Positions 41,442 through 50,592 of a stretch of DNA of 64,000 nt are shown in pieces. The notes beneath the pieces were generated by a model. The model saw only the letters and a list, made by a program, of their open reading frames with translations, ran no database searches and had not been told where the DNA came from. This stretch comes from JALOAT01 sp041685115 (lineage in GTDB: Bacteria > Pseudomonadota > Gammaproteobacteria > Thiohalomonadales > Thiohalomonadaceae). The stretch lies in assembly GCA_041685115.1 (NCBI GenBank), contig JAWLGK010000008.1, positions 62,001 through 126,000 on the forward strand, read 5' to 3'. Each line of letters begins with the position of its first letter. Within the stretch, counting starts at the first letter, position 1. Position numbers and translations under genes: made by a program.

Positions 41442-42699
41442 GGTGCAGGTCCTGTCCGAGCATTTCCGGGCACACCAGCACCACGCCGTTCTCCGTTACA
41501 TGGAAGCGGCGTGCATCATCTTCCGGATTCTCGCCAATCACCATGCCGTCCGGAATGATGCAGCCCTTATCGATCACCGCCTTGCGGATACGGCAGCGCT
41601 GGCCGATGGTGACGTTGGGCAGCAACACCGAGTCGTACACCTCGGAGAACGAGTTGATGCACACGTTCGAGAACAGCAGGGAGTGGCACACGTAGGCGCC
41701 GGAGATGATGCAGCCGCCGGACACCATGGAATCCACCGCCATTCCGCGCCGATCGTCGTCATCGAAAACGAATTTGGCGGGCGGCAGCTGTTCCTGGTAG
41801 GTCCAGATGGGCCAGTCGGTGTTGTACAGGTTGAGCTCCGGCGTGACACCGATGAGTTCCATGTTCGCAGTCCAGTAGGCGTCCACCGTTCCCACGTCGC
41901 GCCAGTAGGCCTGCTCCCCGGTGTGCGGGTCGCGGAATGGATAGGCCACGGCCTTGTAGCGCTCGATGACCCAGGGGATCACGTCCTTGCCGAAGTCGCG
42001 CGAGGAACGCGCGTTGTCCGCGTCCTCGATGAGGCGGTCGTAGAGAAACTCGGTGTTGAATACGTAGATGCCCATGGACGCCAGCGCAACCCCTGGCTTG
42101 CCCGGCAGCGGTTCAGGATTGGCGGGTTTTTCCAGAAATCCCGTAACGTTCCACTGGTCATCGACTTTCATGACACCGAAGGATCGTGCATCGGGCACCG
42201 GCACTTCCAGGCAGCCGATGGTGATGTCCGCATCCCGCTCCACGTGGTAGGCGATCATGGGGCCATAGTCCATCTGGTAGATGTGATCGCCGGCGAGGAT
42301 CAGCACATATTCCGGACTATGGGAGCGAATGATGTCGAGATTCTGATAAATGGCATCGGCCGTACCGGCGTACCAACAGGCGTCGATGCGTTGCTGCGCG
42401 GGCAACAACTCGACGAACTCACCCAACTCCGCACGCAGGAAACTCCAGCCCTGCTGAACGTGGCGGATGAGCGAATGGGATTTGTACTGGGTGACGATGC
42501 CGATGCGACGGATACCGGAATTGAGGCAGTTGGACAGGGGGAAGTCGATGATGCGGAACTTGCCGCCGAACTGCACCGCCGGCTTGGAGCGCCACTGGGT
42601 CAGGCCCTTCAGGCGGGTACCGCTACCGCCGGCGAGAATCAACGCGAGCGTGTCGCGGGTGAGGCGGCTTACGAAACGAGACGTCTTGGTCAAAGGCAT
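41431..42699 (-). CDS. glgC: Glucose-1-phosphate adenylyltransferase (ADP-glucose pyrophosphorylase)
   Basis: Makes ADP-glucose from glucose 1-phosphate and ATP, the regulated step of glycogen synthesis. The 422-residue product matches bacterial GlgC (431 in E. coli). The nucleotide-binding LILAGGSGTRLKGLT, KPAVQFGGKFRIIDFPLSN and AGDHIYQMDYGPMI motifs are present, as is the glucose-phosphate site region (GVMKVDDQWNVTGFLEKP) and a C-terminal left-handed beta-helix (CRIRKAVIDKGCIIPDGMVIG). First gene of glgC-GH57-malQ, divergent from glgB. Confidence 0.97.
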   Translation of the reverse strand: MPLTKTSRFVSRLTRDTLALILAGGSGTRLKGLTQWRSKPAVQFGGKFRIIDFPLSNCLNSGIRRIGIVTQYKSHSLIRHVQQGWSFLRAELGEFVELLPAQQRIDACWYAGTADAIYQNLDIIRSHSPEYVLILAGDHIYQMDYGPMIAYHVERDADITIGCLEVPVPDARSFGVMKVDDQWNVTGFLEKPANPEPLPGKPGVALASMGIYVFNTEFLYDRLIEDADNARSSRDFGKDVIPWVIERYKAVAYPFRDPHTGEQAYWRDVGTVDAYWTANMELIGVTPELNLYNTDWPIWTYQEQLPPAKFVFDDDDRRGMAVDSMVSGGCIISGAYVCHSLLFSNVCINSFSEVYDSVLLPNVTIGQRCRIRKAVIDKGCIIPDGMVIGENPEDDARRFHVTENGVVLVCPEMLGQDLHHVR

Positions 42700-42759
42700 A
42701 GAAATTCCCTTCCTCCTGGGGCACTGCGTCGGAAGTCATCTTATCCTCACACAGGATTT

Positions 42760-42787
42760 TTGACTAACCGGTCATAGATGTTATTTT
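42760..42787 (+). promoter_or_regulatory. Possible promoter for glgB
   Basis: TTGACT (42760-42765), a 16-base spacer and TATTTT (42782-42787) lie in the glgC-glgB divergent region, about 47 bases before the chosen glgB start. Match by eye only. Confidence 0.4.
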
Positions 42788-42833
42788 GCGCGCAGACCAG
42801 TGTCCTGAATTCCAGGCGTACGGCGAGGCGCAA

Positions 42834-45020
42834 GTGAACGCTTTGATTTCTTCATACGAACCCCTGCAGCGATTGCTCGAGGCGCGTCATCACGATCCTT
42901 TTCAGGTTCTCGGCCGGCACCCGTCCGCGGACCACGTCGTGGTACGTGCCTTCGTCCCGGGGGCGGCGAGTGTACTCATCCACGGAACCGATGCGCGCCT
43001 GCCCATGCAACGGGTCGAGCATTCCGACCTGTTCGAGTGGCATGGCCCTGCCGAAGCCGTACCACACCGTTATCGGCTCGAAGCGCATGACGGCCACGGC
43101 CATACCTGGGAGTTCTACGACCCCTACTGCTTTCCTCCCCTAGTGGGCGACCTGGACCTCCACCTCTTCGCCGAGGGACGGCACCGCCACAGCCACCGGT
43201 TCCTGGGCGCAAGAAGCCTGAGTATAGACGGCGTAGACGGTGTGCTCTTCGCCACCTGGGCGCCCAATGCCGAACGCGTGAGCGTGGTCGGCGACTTCAA
43301 TCGCTGGGATGGCCGCTGCCACCCCATGCGTTCCCGTGGCAGCAGCGGCATCTGGGAGCTGTTCATCCCGGGTCTTGCGCCGGGCGAGTTGTACAAGCTC
43401 GAGATCCGTCACCGCGGAACGGGAGCGGTGGCCGTCAAGACCGACCCTTACGGCCGCTGGTTCGAGTTGCGCCCGAGTACCGCGGCGCGCATCCCGCCGC
43501 CGAGCGCGCACCAGTGGCGGGACGCGGGCTGGCTCACGGCGCGGGCCGAAAGCGATTGGCTGCACGCCCCCATGAGCATCTACGAGGTGCACCTGGGCTC
43601 CTGGCAGCGGGACGGGCACGGCGGCTTCCTGGACTATCGTGAACTGGCCCATCGTCTGGTGGAATACGTAAAAACCCAGGAATTCACCCATATCGAACTG
43701 CTGCCTGTCACGGAGCATCCGCTGGATGCCTCCTGGGGTTACCAGACCACCGGCTATTTCGCACCCACCAGCCGCTTCGGCGATCCCGACGGTCTGCGCT
43801 ATTTCATCGATTACTGTCACCAGAACGGCATCGGCGTGCTGCTCGACTGGGTGCCCGCCCATTTCCCACGCGACAGTTTTGCCCTGGCGCGTTTCGATGG
43901 CAGCCCGCTCTACGAGCACGAAGACCCGCGCCGCGGCGAGCACCGCGATTGGGGTACCTTCATCTTCAACTTCGGCCGCGCCGAGGTGCTCAGCTTTTTG
44001 ATCTCGAGCGCCGTGTACTGGCTTGAGGAATTCCACTTCGACGGCCTGCGCGTGGATGCGGTCGCCTCCATGCTGTATCTCGATTACTCGCGCGAGCACG
44101 GTGATTGGATCCCGAACATCCACGGTGGGCGCGAGAACCTGGAGGCCATCGCCTTCCTGCGCACCCTCAACAGCGTGGTCCACGAGATGTTCCCGGGTGC
44201 GCAGGTGATCGCCGAGGAATCCACCGCCTGGCCCATGGTGTCGCGTCCGGTGGATATGGGCGGACTCGGCTTTTCCATGAAATGGAACATGGGCTGGATG
44301 AATGACACGCTGGACTACATGCACAAAGAACCGGTGCACCGGCAGTATCACCACAACCAGCTCACCTTTGGGCTCTTGTACGCGTTTTCGGAGAATTTCG
44401 TACTGCCCTTCTCCCACGACGAGGTGGTGCACATGAAGCGCTCCATGCTCGACAAGATGCCGGGGGACGACTGGCAGCGCTTCGCCAACCTGCGCCTGTT
44501 GTACACCTACATGTATGGCATGCCCGGCAAGAAGCTGTTGTTCATGGGCAACGAATTCGCCCAGGGCCGCGAATGGACCCACGAGCATTCATTGGACTGG
44601 CACCTGCTCGAATATCCCCAACATCAGGGCGTGCAAGGGCTGGTGCGCGACCTCAACCACCTGCATCGCCGCATGCCAGCCCTGCATCGCCACGATTTCG
44701 ACCATGAAGGCTTCGCCTGGGTCGACTGCGACGATGCCGCCCATTCACTGCTGGCCTTCACGCGCCGTGCCGGAGACGACCTGGTGGTGGTGGTGTTGAA
44801 CTTCACACCAGTGCCGCGCAACGGCTACCGCGTCGGTGTGCCGCTGCCCGGTTCCTATGAGGTTCTGCTCAACTCTGATTCGGCGTATTACGGCGGCAGC
44901 AATGCGGGAACGGGCGGGCATCGCCATACGGATCCGGTGCCCTGGATGGGGCACGACCATTCCCTGTTGCTCAGCCTGCCGCCGCTGGCCGGATTGATCC
45001 TGCATCGCCGGCGGTACTGA
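42834..45020 (+). CDS. glgB: 1,4-alpha-glucan branching enzyme (GH13)
   Basis: Introduces alpha-1,6 branches into glycogen. GTG 42834 (VNALISSYEPLQRLLEARHHDPFQVLGRHP) fits the family start; the frame is open to a TTG at 42786. The 728-residue product equals E. coli GlgB in length. An N-terminal domain and a CBM48 (VSVVGDFNRWDGRCHPM) precede the GH13 barrel: the GLRVDAVASMLY nucleophile Asp, VIAEES with the acid/base Glu, and LPFSHDEVVH with the third Asp. A beta domain closes the protein. It is divergent from glgC, so the two could share regulation. Confidence 0.97.
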   Translation: MNALISSYEPLQRLLEARHHDPFQVLGRHPSADHVVVRAFVPGAASVLIHGTDARLPMQRVEHSDLFEWHGPAEAVPHRYRLEAHDGHGHTWEFYDPYCFPPLVGDLDLHLFAEGRHRHSHRFLGARSLSIDGVDGVLFATWAPNAERVSVVGDFNRWDGRCHPMRSRGSSGIWELFIPGLAPGELYKLEIRHRGTGAVAVKTDPYGRWFELRPSTAARIPPPSAHQWRDAGWLTARAESDWLHAPMSIYEVHLGSWQRDGHGGFLDYRELAHRLVEYVKTQEFTHIELLPVTEHPLDASWGYQTTGYFAPTSRFGDPDGLRYFIDYCHQNGIGVLLDWVPAHFPRDSFALARFDGSPLYEHEDPRRGEHRDWGTFIFNFGRAEVLSFLISSAVYWLEEFHFDGLRVDAVASMLYLDYSREHGDWIPNIHGGRENLEAIAFLRTLNSVVHEMFPGAQVIAEESTAWPMVSRPVDMGGLGFSMKWNMGWMNDTLDYMHKEPVHRQYHHNQLTFGLLYAFSENFVLPFSHDEVVHMKRSMLDKMPGDDWQRFANLRLLYTYMYGMPGKKLLFMGNEFAQGREWTHEHSLDWHLLEYPQHQGVQGLVRDLNHLHRRMPALHRHDFDHEGFAWVDCDDAAHSLLAFTRRAGDDLVVVVLNFTPVPRNGYRVGVPLPGSYEVLLNSDSAYYGGSNAGTGGHRHTDPVPWMGHDHSLLLSLPPLAGLILHRRRY

Positions 45021-45047
45021 CCGGCGCATTGCGGCGAGAAAACAGCC

Positions 45048-45190
45048 GAACACAGAGGCGCAGAGAACGTCCCGTAGATGAAGCGCAGAGGAATCCGGGA
45101 TCGCCGTCGCGGGACACTTCCTTTGGGCGCTCACCGCGCACAGCGGCAAAAACCATCCCCCGGATTCCGCTGCGCTTCATTCGGGCTACG
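45048..45190. repeat. REP-like inverted pair plus cacagaggcgcagag repeat downstream of glgB
   Basis: gaacacagaggcgcagagaa (about 45048-45067) is followed by inverted REP-like copies at 45076-45100 (atgaagcgcagaggaatccg) and 45158-45190 (ggattccgctgcgcttcatt ending cgggctac). No gene is contained. Confidence 0.75.
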
Positions 45191-45222
45191 CTGACCACAA
45201 CGGCGCCACCAGGGATGGCACA

Positions 45223-45555
45223 GTGGAAGCGGCATTCAAAGCGGTAATCGAGTTTTTCGTGATCGCCGTCGAGGGCATCGGTGTAGGGGTGATCGTGCTC
45301 GGCAGCCTGCTGGTGTCGTGGCGTTACTTCCGAGGCTACGATGCCCCGGACGCCTATCGCGGATTCCGGGCAGGGCTCGGGCGCGCCATCCTGCTGGGGC
45401 TGGAATTCCTGGTTGCCGCCGACATCATCCGCACCGTAGCCGTGGACCCAACCCTCAATAATCTGGGGGTGCTCGCCGGGATTGTCGCCATCCGAACCTT
45501 CCTGAGCTTTTCCCTGGACCTGGAGATCAACGGCCGCTGGCCCTGGCAAAAGTAG
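45223..45555 (+). CDS. DUF1622 family membrane protein
   Basis: A 110-residue integral membrane protein starting at GTG 45223 behind agggatgg. Three hydrophobic segments are visible: FFVIAVEGIGVGVIVLGSLLV, then AILLGLEFLVAADIIRT, and a third around LGVLAGIVAIRTFLSFSL. The motif GLGRAILLGLEFLVAADI and the ending FSLDLEINGRWPWQ are typical of DUF1622 proteins, whose role is not known. It stands alone between repeat elements and a convergent unknown gene. Confidence 0.88.
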   Translation: MEAAFKAVIEFFVIAVEGIGVGVIVLGSLLVSWRYFRGYDAPDAYRGFRAGLGRAILLGLEFLVAADIIRTVAVDPTLNNLGVLAGIVAIRTFLSFSLDLEINGRWPWQK

Positions 45556-45564
45556 TAAGCACGA

Positions 45565-45942
45565 TCAGCCGCCCACAGCGTGCTCCAACCCCTGCTTCCA
45601 GTCCTGCACGAAGTTCTCGATGGAATCGATGAAGTCGGCATCGTGCTCCCGCCGGTTGATGGTGCAATGGATTACCACCTTGCCGAGGTCTGCTGCCTGA
45701 CCGGCGGTGATGGTCCAGGCGAGGGCGTTCGGGCAGGTGGGGAGTGTGAACCGGACACCGCCTTTGATGACTTCACGCTGGACGGGAAACTCGCCCCAGA
45801 CGCAATAGATCAGCCCATGCCCACCCTCGTCCCGCAACACACGTTCGATGGAGGCGCAAAAACCGGGGAGTTGCCTGAGGCTCAGTGCTTGCTGCAACGC
45901 TGTTTCATCGGTGCTGAAGTTGGCTTCGGCGAAGAATTCCAT
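45565..45942 (-). CDS. Hypothetical cytosolic protein
   Basis: A 125-residue product beginning MEFFAEANFSTDETALQQALSL. There is no signal peptide and no long hydrophobic segment. Features are a mid-region GLIYCVWGEFPVQREVIKGGVRFTLPTCPNALAWTI with alternating hydrophobic residues typical of a beta sheet, three spaced cysteines (CASI, YCVW, TCPN) and one near HCTINRREHDADF, and an acidic C-terminal helix (FIDSIENFVQDWKQGLEHA). I do not recognise a family. The composition and codon pattern resemble neighbours, so it is probably a real gene. It converges with the DUF1622 gene, whose stop lies 9 bases away. Confidence 0.7.
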   Translation of the reverse strand: MEFFAEANFSTDETALQQALSLRQLPGFCASIERVLRDEGGHGLIYCVWGEFPVQREVIKGGVRFTLPTCPNALAWTITAGQAADLGKVVIHCTINRREHDADFIDSIENFVQDWKQGLEHAVGG

Positions 45943-46077
45943 GGTGGTGTCATGCGGCTACGGAATAAGACCTACTGTAGCCAAACCGCATGGCGCGGCT
46001 CAACGCCTCCTGTGCAGGAGTGGCCTGAGGCCGCGCCTACAGAGCATCACGATCACGCCCGCCGGGAGCGGACCATG

Positions 46078-46185
46078 GCCCGGATGAAGCGCAGCGGAAT
46101 CCGGGGAATGGTGTTCTGTGCGACGTGCACTACGGCAAGGGCAGGTGGATATCCCGGATTCCGCTGCGCTTCATCCGAGCTACGA
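46078..46185. repeat. REP-like inverted pair abutting the pgi 3' end
   Basis: Copies gatgaagcgcagcggaatcc (from about 46082) and ggattccgctgcgcttcatc (from about 46156, ending gagctac) face each other. The pgi stop codon (complement of 46180-46182) falls within the right copy. Confidence 0.8.
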
Positions 46186-47826
46186 GCCACGCACGCGCTT
46201 GTAGTGGTTGATGAGGCCATTGGTCGACGCGTCGTGGGCCGACACCGGGCTCTCATCGGTCAGTTCGGCAAGGATGGTCTTGGCTAACTGCTTGCCTAGC
46301 TCGACGCCCCACTGGTCGAAGGAATTGATGTTCCACACCACGCCCTGCACGAAGATCTTGTGCTCGTAGAGGGCGATCAGCATACCGAGGGTCCGCGGCG
46401 TGAGCTTGTCGAGCAGGATGGACGTGCTGGGTTGGTTGCCCGGGAACACCTTGTGCGGCAACAGCGCCGTCAATGCCTCGCCTGACAGCCCCGCTGTCTC
46501 CAGCTCTGCCCGCGCCTCCGCTTCGGTACGGCCGCGCATGAGCGCCTCGGTCTGGGCGAAGAAGTTGGAGAGCAGGATCGGATGGTGTTCGCCGAGCGGA
46601 TTGTGCGTGTGCACCGAGGCGATGAAATCCAGCGGGATGAGCTGCGTGCCCTGGTGGATGAGCTGATAGAACGCGTGCTGACCGTTGGTGCCGGGCTCAC
46701 CCCAGATCACCGGGCCGGTGGCGTAGTCGACCACGTCGCCCTGGCGATCCACGCGCTTGCCGTTGCTCTCCATGTCGCCTTGCTGGAAATAGGCCGGGAA
46801 GCGGTGCAGGTACTGGTCGTAGGGCAGGATGGCGTGGCTGCGTGCGCCGAAGAAATTCACGTACCAGATGCCGAGCGCGGCCAGGATCACCGGCAGGTTG
46901 CGTTCCAGGGGCGCGACGCGGAAGTGGTTGTCCATGGCACCGGCGCCATCGAGCAGCTCGTCGAAACGGTCCATGCCGATGTACAGCGCGATGGGCAGGC
47001 CGATGGCCGACCACAGGGAATAGCGTCCGCCCACCCAGTCCCAGAACTCGAACATGTTGTCCGTGTCGATGCCGAAGGCGCGCACGGCCGCCGCGTTGGT
47101 GGACACCGCCACGAAGTGGCGCGCCACCGCGGCCTCGCTGCCCAGCGCCTCCACCAGCCAGCGCCGCGCGGTGTGGGCGTTGGTGAGGGTCTCCTGGGTG
47201 GTGAAAGTCTTGGAGGCCACGATGAACAGCGTGGTTTGCGGATCGCAGCGCTTGAGCGTCTCGGCGATCTGGCTGCCGTCCACGTTGGAGACGAAATGCA
47301 TGGTGAGGCCGGCCTGGCCGTAGGGGCGCAACGCCTCGCACACCATGTACGGCCCGAGGTCCGAGCCGCCGATGCCGAGATTGACGATGGACCTGATGGG
47401 CTTGCCCGTGTGGCCCTTCCAAGCACCGGAACGTACCTGCTCAGTGAAGCGGCGCAGGCGCGCCAGCACCGCACGGACCTCGGGCATCACGTCCCGGCCA
47501 TCCACCACCACCGGCGCACCGGAACGGTTGCGCAGCGCCGTATGCAAGACCGCGCGATTTTCGGTCCAGTTGATGCGCTCGCCGCGGAACATGCGCTCAC
47601 GCCAGGTCTCCACCTCGGCGAAGCGCATCAGGTCCATGAGCAGGTCGAGGGTGCGCTGCTCGATGCGATGCTTGGACCAGTCCACCAGCATGCCTTCGAT
47701 GGCAAGCGAAAAATTCTCGAAGCGGCGCGGATCGGCGGCGAACAGGTCGCGCATGTGGCACTGGGCGATTTCCGTGTGGTGCGCCGCCAGTGCCCGCCAG
47801 GCCGGCGATTCGGTCAATCTCGACAT
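46180..47826 (-). CDS. pgi: Glucose-6-phosphate isomerase
   Basis: Interconverts glucose 6-phosphate and fructose 6-phosphate. The 548-residue product equals E. coli Pgi in size. It contains the sugar-phosphate isomerase motifs NLGIGGSDLGPYM and VASKTFTTQETLTN, with GGRYSLWSAIGLP. The second PGI signature GEPGTNGQHAFYQLIHQGT carries the catalytic His and is followed by the C-terminal GVELGKQLA. It starts at an ATG behind aaaggac. Together with zwf and gnd on the same strand it links glycogen sugars to glycolysis and the pentose phosphate route. Confidence 0.97.
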   Translation of the reverse strand: MSRLTESPAWRALAAHHTEIAQCHMRDLFAADPRRFENFSLAIEGMLVDWSKHRIEQRTLDLLMDLMRFAEVETWRERMFRGERINWTENRAVLHTALRNRSGAPVVVDGRDVMPEVRAVLARLRRFTEQVRSGAWKGHTGKPIRSIVNLGIGGSDLGPYMVCEALRPYGQAGLTMHFVSNVDGSQIAETLKRCDPQTTLFIVASKTFTTQETLTNAHTARRWLVEALGSEAAVARHFVAVSTNAAAVRAFGIDTDNMFEFWDWVGGRYSLWSAIGLPIALYIGMDRFDELLDGAGAMDNHFRVAPLERNLPVILAALGIWYVNFFGARSHAILPYDQYLHRFPAYFQQGDMESNGKRVDRQGDVVDYATGPVIWGEPGTNGQHAFYQLIHQGTQLIPLDFIASVHTHNPLGEHHPILLSNFFAQTEALMRGRTEAEARAELETAGLSGEALTALLPHKVFPGNQPSTSILLDKLTPRTLGMLIALYEHKIFVQGVVWNINSFDQWGVELGKQLAKTILAELTDESPVSAHDASTNGLINHYKRVRGS

Positions 47827-48016
47827 GGATGTCCTTTCTCTTCCTTGCTTTCGATCGCGGGAGGTGAACCGGGAAGTCTAGCCGGGAAATCGGCGTACGG
47901 AATCGGAGACAGCCCCAAACCCTCGCCGCCCCTAACACGACGTTTAGATAGGGGTTGCCGCGCGTTTTTCACGCAGCGGACCGGCCGTTTGACCCATGAG
48001 TCCGTCCGACGGCTTG

Positions 48017-49510
48017 CTAATGTTCTTCCTCGTAGTTCGGATCGATGGAATGACGCCAGGTCTGGTCTTCCTTGTCGAACAGGCGCAGTGCCTCGGCGGG
48101 CCCCCAGCTTCCGGCCGGATAGGTCTGGATGAAATCGCGCTCCATGGACCAGACCTTGAGGATGGGGTCCACCACGCGCCAGGCCCAGCGCACCTCGTCG
48201 TAGCGCAGGAACAGCGAGTGGTCGCCCTCGACTACGTCGAGCAGCAAGGCCTCGTAGGCATCCAGCTTCTCCGCGGCCGGCACGTCGATGGTGGCATCCA
48301 GTACCGTAGTGCGTGTACGCATCTCGAGCCCCGGCACCTTGATCTGGATCTCCGCGCGCAGACACTCCTTGGGCTGGATGCCGAGGATCAGCCAGTTGGG
48401 CGCAAGGGCCTCGATGGGTGTCTTGCGGAACAACTGCTGGGGCGGATGCTTGAAGCGGATGGCGATCATGGAGGTGTCCTCCGCCAACCGCTTGCCGGTG
48501 CGGATGTAAAACGGCACACCGCGCCAGCGCCAATTGTCGATGTAGAGCTTGATGGCCGCGTAGGTCTCGGTGGTGCTGTTGGGCGCCACCCCGGGCTCTT
48601 CCACATAGGCCGAGACCTTCTCGCCATTGACGAGGCCGCGCCGGTACTGGGCACGGAAGGCATGGGCGTGGACGGCGCTTGGCGGAATCGGACGGATGGA
48701 GCGCAGCACCTTCACCTTCTCGTCACGCAGGGATTCGGCATCGAGCATGGCCGGCGGTTCCATGGCCACCAGGGTGAGCAGCTGCAGCAGATGACTCTGC
48801 AGCATGTCGCGTAGCGCGCCTGCACCGTCGTAATAGTCGGCGCGCCGTTCGATACCCTGCACTTCCGAATGGGTGATCTGCACGTGGTCGATGTAGTTGC
48901 GGCTCCACAGCGGCTCCATGAGCAGGTTGGCAAAGCGGAATACCAGCACGTTCTGCACCGTGCCCTTGCCCAGGTAATGGTCGATGCGGAACAGCTGTTC
49001 CTCGGTGAAATTGCGATGCAGGCGCTCTTCGAGCATCTGCGCGCTCTCGAGGTCGTAGCCGAAGGGCTTTTCGATGACCAGCCGGCGCCAGCCGCCATTC
49101 TCATAGTTGAGCGCCGCCGCCGCCAGATAGTCACTCACCGTGGCGAACTCGGATGGCCGGATGGCCATGTAGAAGATCACGTTCTGCGGCAGGTCCGGCG
49201 TGTTCTCGATGAAATGGCGAAGCCGGCCATAGGCCTCGTATTCATTGAGGTCCCCCTGAAAGAAGCGCAAGCGTGCACGAAAGCGAGCAAACGTCTCCTC
49301 TTGCAGGCCGCGCCGGGCCTTGGGGATGAGCGACTTCTGTACCGCTTCGCGCCAGGTGTTGTCGTCCCATTCGCGGCGACCGAAACCCACGATGGCGATC
49401 CCGTCCGGCAACCTGCCCGCTTCCTCCAGGTGATAGAGCGCGGGCAACAACTTGTTCACCGCCAGGTTGCCGGTGGCCCCGAAGATGACGAAGGTGCAGG
49501 GTTCAATCAT
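48017..49510 (-). CDS. zwf: Glucose-6-phosphate 1-dehydrogenase
   Basis: Oxidises glucose 6-phosphate to 6-phosphogluconolactone with NADP+, the entry to the oxidative pentose phosphate pathway. The 497-residue product has the dinucleotide fold FGATGNLAVNKLLPALYHL, the VIEKPFGYDLESA motif, the active-site RIDHYLGKGTVQN, and the C-terminal ALLLDVVEGDHSLFLRYDEVRWAW. The dinucleotide motif reads GATGNLAVNK rather than the common GASGDLAKRK, a mild variation. It follows gnd by 64 bases; no 6-phosphogluconolactonase gene is in the window. Confidence 0.97.
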   Translation of the reverse strand: MIEPCTFVIFGATGNLAVNKLLPALYHLEEAGRLPDGIAIVGFGRREWDDNTWREAVQKSLIPKARRGLQEETFARFRARLRFFQGDLNEYEAYGRLRHFIENTPDLPQNVIFYMAIRPSEFATVSDYLAAAALNYENGGWRRLVIEKPFGYDLESAQMLEERLHRNFTEEQLFRIDHYLGKGTVQNVLVFRFANLLMEPLWSRNYIDHVQITHSEVQGIERRADYYDGAGALRDMLQSHLLQLLTLVAMEPPAMLDAESLRDEKVKVLRSIRPIPPSAVHAHAFRAQYRRGLVNGEKVSAYVEEPGVAPNSTTETYAAIKLYIDNWRWRGVPFYIRTGKRLAEDTSMIAIRFKHPPQQLFRKTPIEALAPNWLILGIQPKECLRAEIQIKVPGLEMRTRTTVLDATIDVPAAEKLDAYEALLLDVVEGDHSLFLRYDEVRWAWRVVDPILKVWSMERDFIQTYPAGSWGPAEALRLFDKEDQTWRHSIDPNYEEEH

Positions 49511-49574
49511 GGATTTCTCCGGACCGCCGAGGCCGCCGTCCGCCAGTGTGGAAAAAGCGTTTCACGACGCAGGT

Positions 49575-50474
49575 TCAGGCCTTATGCCCTCCGAAGCCGT
49601 AGCGCATCATGGACAACAGCCTGCCCTGATAGCCTTGCGGGTCCTGGCTGGCAAAGCGCATTTGCAGGGCAAGGGTAATCACCGGCAGGGCCACGCCCTG
49701 CTCCACCGCTTCGATGGCGGTCCACCGGCCCTCGCCCGAGTCCCCCACCACACGGCTCATACCGGCGAGTTCCTGATCGCGGGACAGCCCCTCGGCGGTG
49801 AGGTCCAGCAGCCAGCTGCGCACCACCGAGCCGTGCCGCCAGAGTTCGGCGATTTGCGCGAGGTCCAGGCCGAATTCCTGCTTCGACTTCATGAGGTCGA
49901 AACCCTCGGACAACGCCTGCATCATGCCGTATTCGATGCCGTTGTGGACCATCTTGGTGAAGTGCCCCGCGCCCACCGGACCCACATGGGCCCAGCCACG
50001 GTCGGGCGCCGGCGCCAGCGCACGCAACACCGGCTCGATGACCGCGATGGTCGCGGGTTCACCGCCTACCATCAGGCAATAGCCATTCTCCAGGCCCCAC
50101 ACGCCCCCCGAGGTGCCGGCGTCCACGAAGCGGATGCCGGCGCTCGCGAGCAGGGCGCCGCGGCGCTGCGAATCGCGGTAATTGGCGTTGCCGCCGTCGA
50201 TCACCACGTCATCCGGCGCGAGGCGTTGGCGCAGGTCGAGGAGCTGTTCCTCCGTGGGCGCACCGGCGGGAAGCATCAGCCACACCACCTTGGGGCTGGG
50301 CAGCTGGTCGAGCGCCTCGGCTACACTGGGGGCGGCGATCATGCCGTCTTCATCGGCGATCTTGCGTGCGACCTCGAAGGTGCGGTTGTAGCCGACCACC
50401 TCGACGCCCTTGCGGCACAGCCGCCGCGCCATGTTGCCGCCCATCCTGCCCAGGCCGATGATTGCAATGCGCAT
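49575..50474 (-). CDS. gnd: 6-phosphogluconate dehydrogenase (decarboxylating), short form
   Basis: Converts 6-phosphogluconate to ribulose 5-phosphate and CO2. ATG 50474 (MRIAIIGLGRMGGNMARRL) is preferred over a GTG nine bases upstream because it lies 8 bases after ggag. The 299-residue product belongs to the short GndA/YqeC-type subgroup (long form is about 468). The N-terminal Rossmann motif GLGRMGGNM, the substrate motif DAGTSGGVWGLENGYCLMVGG and the catalytic VGAGHFTKMVHNGIEYGMM (Lys and His-Asn) are present. It is upstream of zwf in the same operon and divergent from glgA. Confidence 0.95.
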   Translation of the reverse strand: MRIAIIGLGRMGGNMARRLCRKGVEVVGYNRTFEVARKIADEDGMIAAPSVAEALDQLPSPKVVWLMLPAGAPTEEQLLDLRQRLAPDDVVIDGGNANYRDSQRRGALLASAGIRFVDAGTSGGVWGLENGYCLMVGGEPATIAVIEPVLRALAPAPDRGWAHVGPVGAGHFTKMVHNGIEYGMMQALSEGFDLMKSKQEFGLDLAQIAELWRHGSVVRSWLLDLTAEGLSRDQELAGMSRVVGDSGEGRWTAIEAVEQGVALPVITLALQMRFASQDPQGYQGRLLSMMRYGFGGHKA

Positions 50475-50538
50475 GCCGTTCACTCCAGGAAAAAGTCCAA
50501 AGCGTTAATGTAGTATGCAGCCCTTATTCTGCGAGCCC

Positions 50539-50563
50539 GGAACATAGGAACGTCTATGTTTCC
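50539..50563. promoter_or_regulatory. Inverted repeat in the gnd-glgA divergent region
   Basis: Arms ggaacatag (50539-50547) and ctatgtttcc (50554-50563) are complementary with one extra base, separated by six bases. It lies 30 bases before the glgA start and could be an operator or a leader hairpin. Confidence 0.35.
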
Positions 50564-50592
50564 TGGGGCCGCCACCGGTTACGAGTAAATCT

